Positions 29,651-39,892 of a stretch of 64,000 nt of DNA are shown here, in pieces. The first letter of the stretch is position 1, and every line of letters begins with the position of its first letter. The translations under genes were made by a program, and so were the position numbers. The notes below the pieces were generated by a model. The model saw nothing but the letters and a program-made list of their open reading frames with translations. It ran no database searches and was not told the origin of the DNA. Source of the stretch: Lysobacterales bacterium (GTDB taxonomy: Bacteria; Pseudomonadota; Gammaproteobacteria; Xanthomonadales; SZUA-38); assembly GCA_028285525.1 (NCBI GenBank), contig JANQOZ010000001.1:47667-111666 (forward strand). Direction: 5' to 3'.

Positions 29651-30553
29651 ATGAACATCACCAGCGTTTTTCTCTATGCCTCACTATCCCTTGGACCGAC
29701 AGAAGTCCCGGCGCCAGACCTTAGCGCTCTAACACCCTACGAATCGCCGGCACCGCTGCAGCTTGAGGCGAGACAGCTCCAGGCATGGGACGCGAGTGAG
29801 GCGCGCCAGGGGGTGGCGGCTGACGTGTATCACTTCTATCCGGTCAGCAACTATGCCATCGGCAAATACCGTCGGGACAGCGGCAAACGCGTCGGTGGCT
29901 GGGTCGGACAGCCCAACGGACCCGTCAGCCACCTGACTAGCTGCTTTCAGGACCGATCTCGCCTCTGGTGTGCCAACTCCAGCTATCCCGACGCTCCTGC
30001 GGCCAGCTCGATTGAGGTGTTCAGCGCCGGCTCGATGCGGCATGTGGACAGCCACAGCCTCGGCGTGATGGCCGCAGGCTCGCTCACCTGGTTCGACCAG
30101 CTGGAGGAAGGCTGGATTGCGGGCTTCGTCCGCTACAACAGCAAAAACGGCAAAGCCAAGAAGTCGGTCGCCTTCAGCGGCGTGTACACCTTCGATCGTT
30201 CCTGGCGGCGCACCGGCGGCTGGCGTCTGCCGCCCGGCCTGGTCAAACGCATGGCGCCTCACGACGCCTCTGGCGGCGCGCTTAGCGCTGACGGGCTCCT
30301 CTACCTGTTCGGTCACGACAAGCCGGAGTTATACGTGCTGGCAAAGCCGAAAATGGGGCCTACGCTGATGCACATCGCAACCATCAAGCTGGACGCGGAG
30401 GGCCAGGCTTTTCAGTTTGATCCCGTGCGGGAGCGTGTCATCTGGGCAATCAGCCGCCCGGCGGGGCAGGTGCGGACATTCTCGCTCCCGGACATACCGC
30501 TCGACACGTCTACGGCCGGGCGATTCTTTGACCCGGACAAGTTCGAGGACTGA
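29651..30553 (+). CDS. Hypothetical exported protein
   Basis: ORF from internal ATG 29651 (MNITSVFLYASLSLGPTEVPAPD...); coding-like composition. Confidence 0.6.
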   Translation: MNITSVFLYASLSLGPTEVPAPDLSALTPYESPAPLQLEARQLQAWDASEARQGVAADVYHFYPVSNYAIGKYRRDSGKRVGGWVGQPNGPVSHLTSCFQDRSRLWCANSSYPDAPAASSIEVFSAGSMRHVDSHSLGVMAAGSLTWFDQLEEGWIAGFVRYNSKNGKAKKSVAFSGVYTFDRSWRRTGGWRLPPGLVKRMAPHDASGGALSADGLLYLFGHDKPELYVLAKPKMGPTLMHIATIKLDAEGQAFQFDPVRERVIWAISRPAGQVRTFSLPDIPLDTSTAGRFFDPDKFED

Positions 30554-30682
30554 CGCAGCACCAATCGCAAGGTGTTTTGCCGACGGCTCACAGTCTAACG
30601 TTCAGGAGGTGAGGCCTGGGTCTACTTTCTCTTGGGAATTTTGCCGTATTCTCGTAACCAGCGACTTTCAGGAGCAATGCCG

Positions 30683-33616
30683 ATGAAACAGCTTCTTTTT
30701 GGACTGCCGTTGCTCCTGCTGAGTCATCTGGCCTTTAGCTGTCCGTGCAGCCCAGCCAACAGGCTCGACGATCGGGTTGACAGACTGCTCTCCCAAAATG
30801 GCCTCGTTTACACGGCGACCGTACAAGCGCAGCAAGAAACGACCGGGGAAGTCTGCAGGTCGCGGGCAGCTCGCTTCGGCTGTGTAACGGGCCCGGTCAA
30901 CCAGGCGCGGCTAAAGATCGACCAGGTCTTACTGGGCAGCGGCGACCTTCAGGCTCTTCAGTATGCCCAGCAGGCCGACTATTGTGGCATGAGTCTCCAG
31001 CCGGGCCAGAAGCTGCTGATCTACGCCACGCGGCTGGACAACGGAGCGGCGGAAACGGATCAATGCCGGGTTTTCGGGCCTACCGACAATGAGATCAACC
31101 TCCTGAAGTCTCGCCTTGGGCCTAACCCTGCCGACGCTCTAGACGAATCGACGCCAAGGCAGTTTGCATTAAAGATGCTAGATGGGTTCTGGCCTTCCGA
31201 CGTTAACCAGGTTCGCGTGTTCGACACCGCATGGGGAAACGTCAACGGTGACTCGCTCCCCGACCTGGTCGCTGTGGCAAGCGTTGCAGACAGGGCAACC
31301 CGAAAACAACACACCTGGTCACTGGTTCCGCTGATTCGCTCGGCAGCCGGGTTCGAGCTATATCCGCCTACGGATATGGACTGGTGCGCCAGCCGAAACA
31401 ATCAAGGCATCGTGCACGTAACCGACGGTGCGGTGGGTGTTTCCTGCTACAAGGGCGGCGCTGAAACGGTCAAAAAAGAGTTCCGGTGGTCCACTGACGA
31501 GTTTGTCGCGATCGGCGAGTGGGAACCCTTCACGCCAGACCGAACCCCGACCGCCGACGCAAATCCGATTATTCAGCCCGTTGTGTCTGAATCCCTGGCT
31601 CCAGACGGGCCGTTCGACCTGAATCGCGCGACGACGGAGCAGCTGATCCGCTGGGTCATGGAAGAGCTGGGTGTAGCCGACGCCCTGCGCATCCAAACCG
31701 CTGGAGTTCGTCAGGAAGCTGAGCAGCTCTTACTCGAATTTGCCCCGGAAAAGGTGGCGCAGTGGAGACCCGAGCTCGAACGCAAGCTCAGCGATGATCG
31801 AATCCTGACGCTGCTACAGACCGAGCTTGAAGGCACCACGCAGGCGGCCAGCTACCGTCGAGTGGCATCATGGCTCGAGTCGCCGGTTGGCAGGGTGGTA
31901 ACTCCAGTTTGGAAGAACTGGTATCGATACCTCAGCGTTGACCCTGTTCCTGTTGCGCCTCCGGCGCCCGAGCGCGCGGCGTTTTACGAACGTATCGGCA
32001 GCCAGCCCGCTGGTACACGTTTTTTTGCCAGCCATCAGCTTCCGATGGAATACGGGCCGCAGCTTGTAACCCAAGGGCTCTTCATGTCTGCTGAAGAATT
32101 GAGCAGCGCGCACGCCGAATTGCAGACTCAGGTACAAGCCGCGACGGTGAATTGGCGCGAGCCCATCACCCAGTTTTTCCTTCCCGTTCTGCTGGCCGAT
32201 CTCTCCGATGATGATCTGCAGCAGTTTTATGTGTTTGCCACGCTGCGCGGCTCAAATGACGTGTTCTTTTGGTTCGGCGACGCAGCCGGCATGGCCGCCA
32301 GGGAGTCAGTCGCAGCGGCACATCAGGTTATCCGAGATTACGTGCCCGACATCACCGATCAAATGGTTGCCCGGACGGAAGCGCAGGCCCGGCAACGAGC
32401 CGAGGAATCCGAGATGGCAATCCAGAGCCTGACCGACGAGTCGCTGCTCGACCTGGCGAATCAGGGGCTGACCGCGGGCCAGGGCAACGAAGAACTTCTC
32501 AGAGTATTGCAGGAGCGATTCCCGGACAGCGTTGCGGACCCCCGAGCGCTGACAACGCTGGCTCGGGCGCATCATGCAGTTGGTGGCGGTTCACGACGGC
32601 CGGGCTCGCCACTCTCAGAGTACGACCCGACGGTGTTCAAAAAGGCGGAGGCGCTGCTGCGCCGTGCGCTGGACATCAACCCCAACTATACGGATGCGCA
32701 TCTTTTTCTTGGTTGGAACCAGATGCAGGTTGGCAACTTCGAGGCAGCCGCCCTCGCATTCGACCGGGCAGCTGCGCTTACGCCAGGGCATCAACGCCTG
32801 CCGAGCTACCGAATGGCGCTGGCTATCGCGACCGGAGATTTAGATCGGGCCAAGAACTTTGGACTCCAAGGCCTGACCGGTGCGAACAGCCAGTTTAGCG
32901 AGAGCGCGTTCTGGCATCTGGCAACATTTGTGGTGAATCCCGGTAACGCCCGCGAGCTCGGTACGGTGCTGGAAGCACATATGAACAGCCGGCAACCAGG
33001 CGGCCGGCTGATCGCCTTTTACACGCAGTCGATGATGGAGAACGGTCTGCCCACATTGGTTGCGGCGCGGCAGTTTGAACGGTACGACGGCGAACTCAGC
33101 GTCCGACAGCGCGAACAGTACGCACTTTCGCTGGCGGTCCACGCCGCCGAAAACCTGAGCCGCGGTGGCGAACTGACGGCGGAGGGAGTCGCAATGGCCA
33201 ACCGGGCCGGCGATCTTTACGAGTTTCAGAGCTTGTTTTCGACGATGGGCCGCTCCCGCCGAGGCGTTGAGGCGATCCCTGTGCTCTACCGGTCCGACAT
33301 CAACATCAAGAAAAGAGCCCGGGTCGAGGCCACGGTGCTCTTAGAGCTTGCCGGTTACGACATGCGAGAAGAAATTCGTGAACTGGTGGCCCGGGGCGCT
33401 GACGTAGACACCCGGGAATTGGGTTTCACCGCCCTGCATGCGGCGGCGGGCAACGGTCATCTTGAGCTGGTTCGAGAGTTGCTCGAACTGGGCGCTGATC
33501 CGAGCGCAGTGGGTTTCCAGCAAAGGAAACCCGCCGACATGATTCAACCCGATACTCCCAACGCCGCAGAAATCCGGGCTGTGCTTGAGGCCGCCATCAA
33601 AGACCGTGGCCAGTAA
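30683..33616 (+). CDS. Exported multidomain protein with DUF2059-like, TPR and C-terminal ankyrin repeats
   Basis: Signal peptide MKQLLFGLPLLLLSHLAFS from ATG 30683 with RBS GGAG; TPR 'ALDINPNYTDAHLFLGWNQMQVGNFEAAALAFDRAAALTP'; ANK 'LGFTALHAAAGNGHLELVRELLELGADPSA'. Confidence 0.8.
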   Translation: MKQLLFGLPLLLLSHLAFSCPCSPANRLDDRVDRLLSQNGLVYTATVQAQQETTGEVCRSRAARFGCVTGPVNQARLKIDQVLLGSGDLQALQYAQQADYCGMSLQPGQKLLIYATRLDNGAAETDQCRVFGPTDNEINLLKSRLGPNPADALDESTPRQFALKMLDGFWPSDVNQVRVFDTAWGNVNGDSLPDLVAVASVADRATRKQHTWSLVPLIRSAAGFELYPPTDMDWCASRNNQGIVHVTDGAVGVSCYKGGAETVKKEFRWSTDEFVAIGEWEPFTPDRTPTADANPIIQPVVSESLAPDGPFDLNRATTEQLIRWVMEELGVADALRIQTAGVRQEAEQLLLEFAPEKVAQWRPELERKLSDDRILTLLQTELEGTTQAASYRRVASWLESPVGRVVTPVWKNWYRYLSVDPVPVAPPAPERAAFYERIGSQPAGTRFFASHQLPMEYGPQLVTQGLFMSAEELSSAHAELQTQVQAATVNWREPITQFFLPVLLADLSDDDLQQFYVFATLRGSNDVFFWFGDAAGMAARESVAAAHQVIRDYVPDITDQMVARTEAQARQRAEESEMAIQSLTDESLLDLANQGLTAGQGNEELLRVLQERFPDSVADPRALTTLARAHHAVGGGSRRPGSPLSEYDPTVFKKAEALLRRALDINPNYTDAHLFLGWNQMQVGNFEAAALAFDRAAALTPGHQRLPSYRMALAIATGDLDRAKNFGLQGLTGANSQFSESAFWHLATFVVNPGNARELGTVLEAHMNSRQPGGRLIAFYTQSMMENGLPTLVAARQFERYDGELSVRQREQYALSLAVHAAENLSRGGELTAEGVAMANRAGDLYEFQSLFSTMGRSRRGVEAIPVLYRSDINIKKRARVEATVLLELAGYDMREEIRELVARGADVDTRELGFTALHAAAGNGHLELVRELLELGADPSAVGFQQRKPADMIQPDTPNAAEIRAVLEAAIKDRGQ

Positions 33617-33692
33617 TAGCAGTCAATCATGTCGGCGCACACTCAGGCCGGCGACAGCGATCGCGAGCAGCTAGCGTTCGCTTGACCATACG

Positions 33693-33708
33693 GGCACGGT
33701 CCCGTGCC
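33693..33708. terminator. Weak hairpin between convergent genes
   Basis: GGCACG-GTCC-CGTGCC; no T-run. Confidence 0.25.
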
Positions 33709-33742
33709 AGCACCCGGTGCAGATCGCGCCCCCGGTATTTGC

Positions 33743-36238
33743 TTAGCCGCCAATACTGTTCGCGGCGTAGAATTCCAGCAATCGCCGTGCGATCTCCTCG
33801 CCCTGGTCGTCCTGCAGGAAGTGACCCGCTTCCAAGAGACGGTCGTGCGCTTGACCCGCCGCACCCGGCACGTTGTCGATAAAGAACTGCTGCGTTTCGC
33901 AGGACCCTAGCAGCCCCGCGTCGTTGCCACCCCAAAGGGTCAGGAAGGGACGGCTAAAGGCGGTTAGGCCAGCCAGTGCGGTTTCCGTTTCCCCTGGCAC
34001 CTCGTTAATCAGAGACGGAAACTTTCGCACGCCGGCCATATAGAGCCGGCTCGGGAACGGCGCGTCGTATGCCGCCTCCTCAGCCGCGGGTAAGTCAAAC
34101 CAGGTCAATGCTTCGAGCGTATCGCCGGGTCGAAACGATATTCCCTTCAGCGCGTAGATCATCCAACTGCCAAAAAAGCTGCTGTCCTCCTGTTCGAACA
34201 GTAAATCGCACCCGTCATAGAACGGCATCTGCTGCTCTGGAATCGCTCCGTAAGGTGATGCCAGGACCAGTACCTCATCGGTATCTTCCACGGCCGGAAA
34301 CGGCTGAAAGCCGGCCGGGAGGTCAGGTAAATTCCCGTTGCCCACCGCGATACTGGCAAACCACTCCGGATTGAGACCGGCGACGCGAAGCCCAATCAGG
34401 CTTCCCCAGTCCTGCACGAACAGGTTGATATCCTCCAGCCTGAGCGCCTCGATGAACTTCTCAAGCCGATCTGAGTGCCCCAGATAGGTGTAGTCATCGA
34501 CGTCGATCGGTTTATCCGATCGTCCCAGACCGAGGTGATCCATGGCGATCACGCGGAAACCGCCCTCAGCGAGTACCGGGATCACTTTTCGATAGAGATA
34601 CGACCAGCTCGGCTGACCGTGGAGCAGCAGCACCACCTCGCCAGTGGCCGGCCCTGCTTCTACGTAGGCCTGTCGCAACCCGTCGATCTCCACAAAATTT
34701 GGCGGGTAGGGCCAATCGGGGAGATTGGCGAACTCGCTGTCCGGCGTGCGGACAAATTTGACGCCGTCGTCGGTTTCAAGGATCTCTGCGTCGGCGCAGC
34801 TCGCCTCGTCGTTTTCAGCGAGTTTGACGGTTTCCGAGATCTTCGCGCCGTCCGCGCCGCTCAGCTCAAACCGCGCTGTCGAGCAGTCTGACGCGACCGT
34901 GATGATGGTGCCCCAAGGGTCCAGGTCAGCGCCAGGTCTCGGGCTTTCGAAAGTTCCTCCTTCTCCACGATACGCGTTGAGGACGCTGGCATCCCCCGGA
35001 CCCAGACGCTCGGCGGTTGTCTCCGAAACCAGCCAGAGCGGTTCACCCGCCGCGTCATAACCGTAGAAAAAGATGGTGGTGCCCGACTCAGACTCGATCA
35101 CGTTGAAGCCCTCGCCGTCGCGCGATGGCTCGAACCAAAGCCCGGCAAAGCGAAACTCATCGTCGGGCGTCAGGAGCTGGTAAGAGTTCTCGAAATCATC
35201 CTGGATGACGGTCGCTTCTCCGCGGGTCTGGACAATGAGGTCCTGATCCAGCGTCACCGCCTCCCATTGCCAGCCGTCCGGCAACGACAGCTCCGACTCA
35301 AGCCCGGGCAGCCGTTCAAGAGACAGGTCAGGATCCACCGTTCTGGCGAGGGAAAACATGACGTATTGCTTTCCGTCATCGGCCGTCAACCGGTAGGTCT
35401 CAGAACCCGCCCAGAGCTCAAAGACGTTCTCGCGCAGCACCGTGTTTTCCCGGTAAGGCCCGCCGGCGCTCAGCTGATCCTGGCTGACGAGAACCGTGGC
35501 CTGGCGCGCCATCTGTAGATCACCGTAGGTACGGATAACGTCGCCGGTCGAGTCGAAGCGACCGCCGTCTGTCACGCCCTGTCTCGGCCCGTTCATTTTG
35601 ATGAAGTCAGCCCCATACGCAGCCTGAATGGCTTCAGCATCCAGCGCAGCGAACCGCTCGGCCGGGCACTCATCGACAAACTGGGTCCCCCAGACTTCTA
35701 CGGTCGCACCAGTTTCGGCGGAGTAGCCCAGCAGGATTTCGCAGTACTGCGCGCCCTTTCGGCTAACGTCGCGAACGCTGCAGTAGCTACCATCGATCGC
35801 GGCCAGCCTGACGGCGTCCGAGACCTTGAAGCCGTCAGGACCATTGAGCTCGAAAACGGCGTTTTCGCAGTTGTCCAGAGAGAAAGTCACCGTACCCCAC
35901 ACATCGAGCACCACCTGCTGCACTGGCCCGTCGAAGCTGCCGCCGGCTCCTCGGTAGACCATCACTGAATCGACAGCGCTGAGATCACTCACTGACGGAA
36001 CCGTGTCGCTCACCAGCCACAGCGCGTTTCCAAGAGCGTCGTATCCGTAGAAATAAACGGTGGTGCCCGCTTCGGACTGCACAACGCTGAACCCCTCACC
36101 GTCGAGACTGGGGTCGAACCACAGACCGGCGAGCCCGGGGCCGACCTCACCGGCTGACGGGTCCGAGGGAGAAACCTGGGCCTCGGCCAGCGAGTAAGAA
36201 CACAGCAGTAGCGCCGCCATGAGTTGTGAACCTGACAT
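33743..36238 (-). CDS. Exported protein: duplicated ~110-aa 'GLWFxPSxDGEGF' domain fused to haloalkane-dehalogenase-like alpha/beta hydrolase
   Basis: 831 aa; repeats at N-terminus and mid-protein (AGLWFDPSLDGEGFSVVQSEAGTTVYFYGYDALGNALWLVSD; AGLWFEPSRDGEGFNVIESESGTTIFFYGYDAAGEPLWLVSE); hydrolase LLHGQPSWSYLYRKVIP, NLFVQDWGSLIGLR, EAGHFLQDDQGEEIA. Confidence 0.85.
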   Translation of the reverse strand: MSGSQLMAALLLCSYSLAEAQVSPSDPSAGEVGPGLAGLWFDPSLDGEGFSVVQSEAGTTVYFYGYDALGNALWLVSDTVPSVSDLSAVDSVMVYRGAGGSFDGPVQQVVLDVWGTVTFSLDNCENAVFELNGPDGFKVSDAVRLAAIDGSYCSVRDVSRKGAQYCEILLGYSAETGATVEVWGTQFVDECPAERFAALDAEAIQAAYGADFIKMNGPRQGVTDGGRFDSTGDVIRTYGDLQMARQATVLVSQDQLSAGGPYRENTVLRENVFELWAGSETYRLTADDGKQYVMFSLARTVDPDLSLERLPGLESELSLPDGWQWEAVTLDQDLIVQTRGEATVIQDDFENSYQLLTPDDEFRFAGLWFEPSRDGEGFNVIESESGTTIFFYGYDAAGEPLWLVSETTAERLGPGDASVLNAYRGEGGTFESPRPGADLDPWGTIITVASDCSTARFELSGADGAKISETVKLAENDEASCADAEILETDDGVKFVRTPDSEFANLPDWPYPPNFVEIDGLRQAYVEAGPATGEVVLLLHGQPSWSYLYRKVIPVLAEGGFRVIAMDHLGLGRSDKPIDVDDYTYLGHSDRLEKFIEALRLEDINLFVQDWGSLIGLRVAGLNPEWFASIAVGNGNLPDLPAGFQPFPAVEDTDEVLVLASPYGAIPEQQMPFYDGCDLLFEQEDSSFFGSWMIYALKGISFRPGDTLEALTWFDLPAAEEAAYDAPFPSRLYMAGVRKFPSLINEVPGETETALAGLTAFSRPFLTLWGGNDAGLLGSCETQQFFIDNVPGAAGQAHDRLLEAGHFLQDDQGEEIARRLLEFYAANSIGG

Positions 36239-36412
36239 AGCAAAATCCTCCGTCGCTTGGTTGATGGAGGAAGCGTAGCGACGTGAAAGTCAGGTAACGC
36301 GGGGAAACTGCCAAGAACTGTTAAGGGGGTTTGGCGGAAGGTTGGTTGCAACATCGCGACCGCGATGCGCTCAAATTGATCGCTAAGCTGATGGCTTTAG
36401 CGAAAGACCCTG

Positions 36413-36485
36413 CCTTCTAACGCGCCAGGCCGCAGGGCACCAGTTAGGCGCCGCTGCGGCCGGGCGTTTATTGCACGTTAGAAGG
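36413..36485. repeat. 73-bp imperfect palindrome, attC-like architecture
   Basis: Outer arms CCTTCTAACG/CGTTAGAAGG (10 bp perfect); inner CGCC-A-GGCCGCAG/CTGCGGCC-G-GGCG; unpaired TTTATTGCA on one side. Confidence 0.75.
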
Positions 36486-36486
36486 G

Positions 36487-39400
36487 CTAGCGCCAGCTCG
36501 GCGCCCCAGCCTCGGTCAGTGCCGCCTCCAACTCCGTGAGCTGACCGCTAAGCAACGCGTCCAGATCCGCCCTGAGCGCCTCGAACTCGCGACCGGCGAT
36601 TTCATAATCGGCCCGCTGGGTGGCGGTAGGCGCCTGGGTGGTGTTCCAGCCAGTCGCGGCGTTGTACGCTCGTCCCCCGATCGAGGGTGCGGTCGACTCA
36701 TTGAGCCGCTGCCGGATCCTGTCGCCCGAGAGTCGGGTCCTCAGATGACTGAGCGCCGCCCCAAATGCATCCAGACGGATCAAAAGGCTTGGCTCCGCAC
36801 GAGGGGCTCGCAGAGCGGCCGCCTTCATGTGAGAAAGCAGGTTTTCGGTTCGCGACAGCTCCTCTCCCGCGTCAACGACCCGCCGCATCAAGTCAGCCGT
36901 CTCCTGCTGAAACGCCGCGACCGCCGCGTAGTCAGTGCCATCTGGCGCCGACCGAACCGGCTTCACCGCAAACGACTGTGGCTGACCCAGCGGCGCAGCC
37001 GCGCCCTGGCTGATCGCAAACAGCTGCACCGTATAGTCGCCAGGTGCGGCAAGCGGGCCAAGGGGGTCGTTCACCCAGGGCGGGGTGAAATCCGGCGTTG
37101 AGAGATCGACGGCATCGGGTGCGGGAAGGCGAAGGTCCCACGTGGCTCGATGCGTCCCCGCCTGGTTGCCGACGTGCAGCCATCGAACCGGCCTACCGTC
37201 CGAATCGCTGATCCGCAGCAGGACCCGGGGTTCCGCTTCGGTCGCCTCCTGACCGAGCGCCTCCCAGCCGGGGAACGCCACGTCTTTACCTTCCTCCCGC
37301 AGCGCCTTCTCGCTGTCCTGACGAAGCTGCTTTTGCGTCTGGAAAGCTTCAGGAAGGAAGTAGGTCAGCGTTGCGCCAAAGTCCGGATTGGGGGTGCGAA
37401 AGCTGTCGCTGCCCATCGTGGGCATACCGACAGCCTGCCCCGGAACGGCGGGTACATACCACCAGGCATCGCGCACCGGGAACACGGTGGCCTGTTCGCC
37501 GAAGCCCTTGGCGGCCATCGACCGCAGCGGTGAGTAGTCGTCGAGGATGTAGATTCCGCGGCCAAACGTTGCTCCCACCAGGTCGTTGTCTCGGCGCTGC
37601 AGCTTGATGTCGCGGAACGCTATGGTCGGCGCCCCCGCCAGCTTGTGCCAGTTCTCCCCGAAGTTGAGGCTGAAGTACACCCCGTACTCCGCCCCCAGAA
37701 ACAGCAGATTCTCGTTTTCATGATCCTGCTGGATCGCCCAGGCTATCGTGCCGTCGGGCAGGTCTCCGGCAATTGATCGCCAGCTCTTGCCTCCGTCGGC
37801 GCTGACGAAAACGTAGGGCGAAAAGTCGCCCAGCTTGTGCCCGTCCGCGACCGCAAATACCGTCGAGGCGTCGTGCTGGGATGCTTCCAGGTCGTTGATA
37901 AAGAGCGGACTCGTTTTGCCGGGCAGCGCGGCGGCCGGCTGCCACTGCGAATCATCGCCGCCGGAGGCATGAATCTGTCCATCGTCCGTGCCGGCATAAA
38001 GCACACCCTCGGTGACTGGCGACTCGGTCAGCGCAGTGATGGTTGCGTACTTGGACATCGCGCCGTAGTCGTGCAGCGCGTCGACGCTCCAGGTTCGGTC
38101 CTGATACTCCAGCTCGTAACGGTTTTCGTTGCTGGTCAGATCGTCGCTTACAGCCTCCCAGGCATTGCCCCGATCGTCGCTGCGCCACACCCGCTGTGAA
38201 GCAACATAGAGCCTCGCCGGGTTGTGCGGGCTGATCAGAATCGGCGTATCCCAGTTCCATCGCTCAGGGTCTTCGCCCGGTGCGGGCTGCGGCTGGATGT
38301 GGACCAGCTCGTCGCTGTCGCGATGATGGCGAAACATGTAGCCCTGCTGGTACTCCATGTAGGCGATGTTGCTGTCGCTGGGGTCGAACGCGACGGCGTA
38401 ACCATCTGCTCCCAGCGGCACATACCAGTCCTGGTTACGCACACCTTCGGTGATCATGGTTCGGGACGGCCCAAACAGCGTCCCGAGATCCTGCGCACCC
38501 GCCAGGATGTTGTAGAACGGCTCCGAGTTGTCGACCGCAATTTTGTAGAACTGGGAAATCGGGAGATTCGGGAAGTGACGCCAGGTCGCGCCCTGATCAA
38601 AAGATTCATACAGCCCGCCGTCGGTGCCGGCCAGCAGGTGGAGATCGTTCGCTGGATCGATCCACAGCGCGTGGTTGTCGCTGTGCTTTTCCCGGCCGGT
38701 ACCGAGCACCGAAAAGCTTGCGCCGGCATCGCGCGTCACGCGAAAAAACACGTCCATCTGGAACACTAGATCCGGGTTCTGCTGAGACGCGGCCAGCTCC
38801 TGGTAGTAGTGAGGACCCGTACCGCCAGACAGGTAGGGGTTCCGATGGCTCCAGCTCTCGCCAGCGTCGGTGGACTGATAAAAGCCCTTTTCCTCGTCGC
38901 CGGCTTCGATGGTGGCGTAGACGCGGCTTGGGTCAGCAGCCGTGACGGCCAGACCGATCTTGCCAACGTCCCCCTCCGGCAGACCTCGGCTCTTGCGGCT
39001 CCAGGTCGCGCCGGCGTCCGTGGATTTGTAGATCCCGCCGTTTGGCCCGCCAGCCATCAGGCCCCAGACGTGGCGGCGACGCTCATAGGCGGCGGCATAG
39101 ATCACGTCGGGGTTGTCGGGATGAAACTCGATGTCGGTCACGCCGGTGTTCTCATCGATCTGGAGCACGGCCTCCCAGCTGGCGCCGCCGTCGGTCGTCT
39201 TATAGACCCCGCGGTCGCCGCCGGCTGCCCAAAGCGGACCCTCGGCTGCTACATAGACCACATCGCTGTCACGCGGATCGATGAGAATCTTGCCGATGTG
39301 TTCGGACTCATCCAGGCCGAGCTGGGCCCAGGTCGCGCCACCGTCGCCGCTTCTATAGACACCGCTGCCCCACCCGACGTGCCGACCGCTGACGTTTTCG

Positions 39401-39780
39401 CCGGTTCCCACCCAGACAACCTCCGGATTACCAGGGTCGACCGCCACGTCACCGATGGAATAGGAAGGCTGATCGTCGAAGATCGGGGTCCAGCTGGTGC
39501 CGGCGTTGGTGGACTTCCAGACGCCACCGGAGCCGACAGCGACGTACCAGAGATTCTTGTGATCCGGATGAATAGCGATATCCGCGATCCGCCCGCCCAT
39601 CAGCGCCGGACCGATGCTGCGGAGCTTCAGGCCCTTGGCGGCGTCAGCGACGGCCTCCGATTCCTGGCTCACCGCAGCTCCAGAGATCACAGCCAGAACG
39701 GCGGCGAGGATCCATCCCATCACATTTTGCGTGGCAAGCTGGGTTGGCAAACGGGTCTGGGTATCTGGCTTCAAAATCAT
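36487..39780 (-). CDS. Large exported BNR/VPS10-like repeat protein, paralog 2
   Basis: 1097 aa; GVWKSTNAGTSWTPI, GVYRSGDGGATWAQL, GVYKTTDGGASWEAV, GIYKSTDAGATWSRK. Confidence 0.9.
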   Translation of the reverse strand: MILKPDTQTRLPTQLATQNVMGWILAAVLAVISGAAVSQESEAVADAAKGLKLRSIGPALMGGRIADIAIHPDHKNLWYVAVGSGGVWKSTNAGTSWTPIFDDQPSYSIGDVAVDPGNPEVVWVGTGENVSGRHVGWGSGVYRSGDGGATWAQLGLDESEHIGKILIDPRDSDVVYVAAEGPLWAAGGDRGVYKTTDGGASWEAVLQIDENTGVTDIEFHPDNPDVIYAAAYERRRHVWGLMAGGPNGGIYKSTDAGATWSRKSRGLPEGDVGKIGLAVTAADPSRVYATIEAGDEEKGFYQSTDAGESWSHRNPYLSGGTGPHYYQELAASQQNPDLVFQMDVFFRVTRDAGASFSVLGTGREKHSDNHALWIDPANDLHLLAGTDGGLYESFDQGATWRHFPNLPISQFYKIAVDNSEPFYNILAGAQDLGTLFGPSRTMITEGVRNQDWYVPLGADGYAVAFDPSDSNIAYMEYQQGYMFRHHRDSDELVHIQPQPAPGEDPERWNWDTPILISPHNPARLYVASQRVWRSDDRGNAWEAVSDDLTSNENRYELEYQDRTWSVDALHDYGAMSKYATITALTESPVTEGVLYAGTDDGQIHASGGDDSQWQPAAALPGKTSPLFINDLEASQHDASTVFAVADGHKLGDFSPYVFVSADGGKSWRSIAGDLPDGTIAWAIQQDHENENLLFLGAEYGVYFSLNFGENWHKLAGAPTIAFRDIKLQRRDNDLVGATFGRGIYILDDYSPLRSMAAKGFGEQATVFPVRDAWWYVPAVPGQAVGMPTMGSDSFRTPNPDFGATLTYFLPEAFQTQKQLRQDSEKALREEGKDVAFPGWEALGQEATEAEPRVLLRISDSDGRPVRWLHVGNQAGTHRATWDLRLPAPDAVDLSTPDFTPPWVNDPLGPLAAPGDYTVQLFAISQGAAAPLGQPQSFAVKPVRSAPDGTDYAAVAAFQQETADLMRRVVDAGEELSRTENLLSHMKAAALRAPRAEPSLLIRLDAFGAALSHLRTRLSGDRIRQRLNESTAPSIGGRAYNAATGWNTTQAPTATQRADYEIAGREFEALRADLDALLSGQLTELEAALTEAGAPSWR

Positions 39781-39892
39781 GACTCTCTGTCGGTTGGAAG
39801 GCTTAGATCAACGGCCGGCGTCTGGCCGGGCACAAGATCATATCGGGAAACGAATGGTGCTTCAGCGTTAGCGGCGATCATTACAGCGTGGG

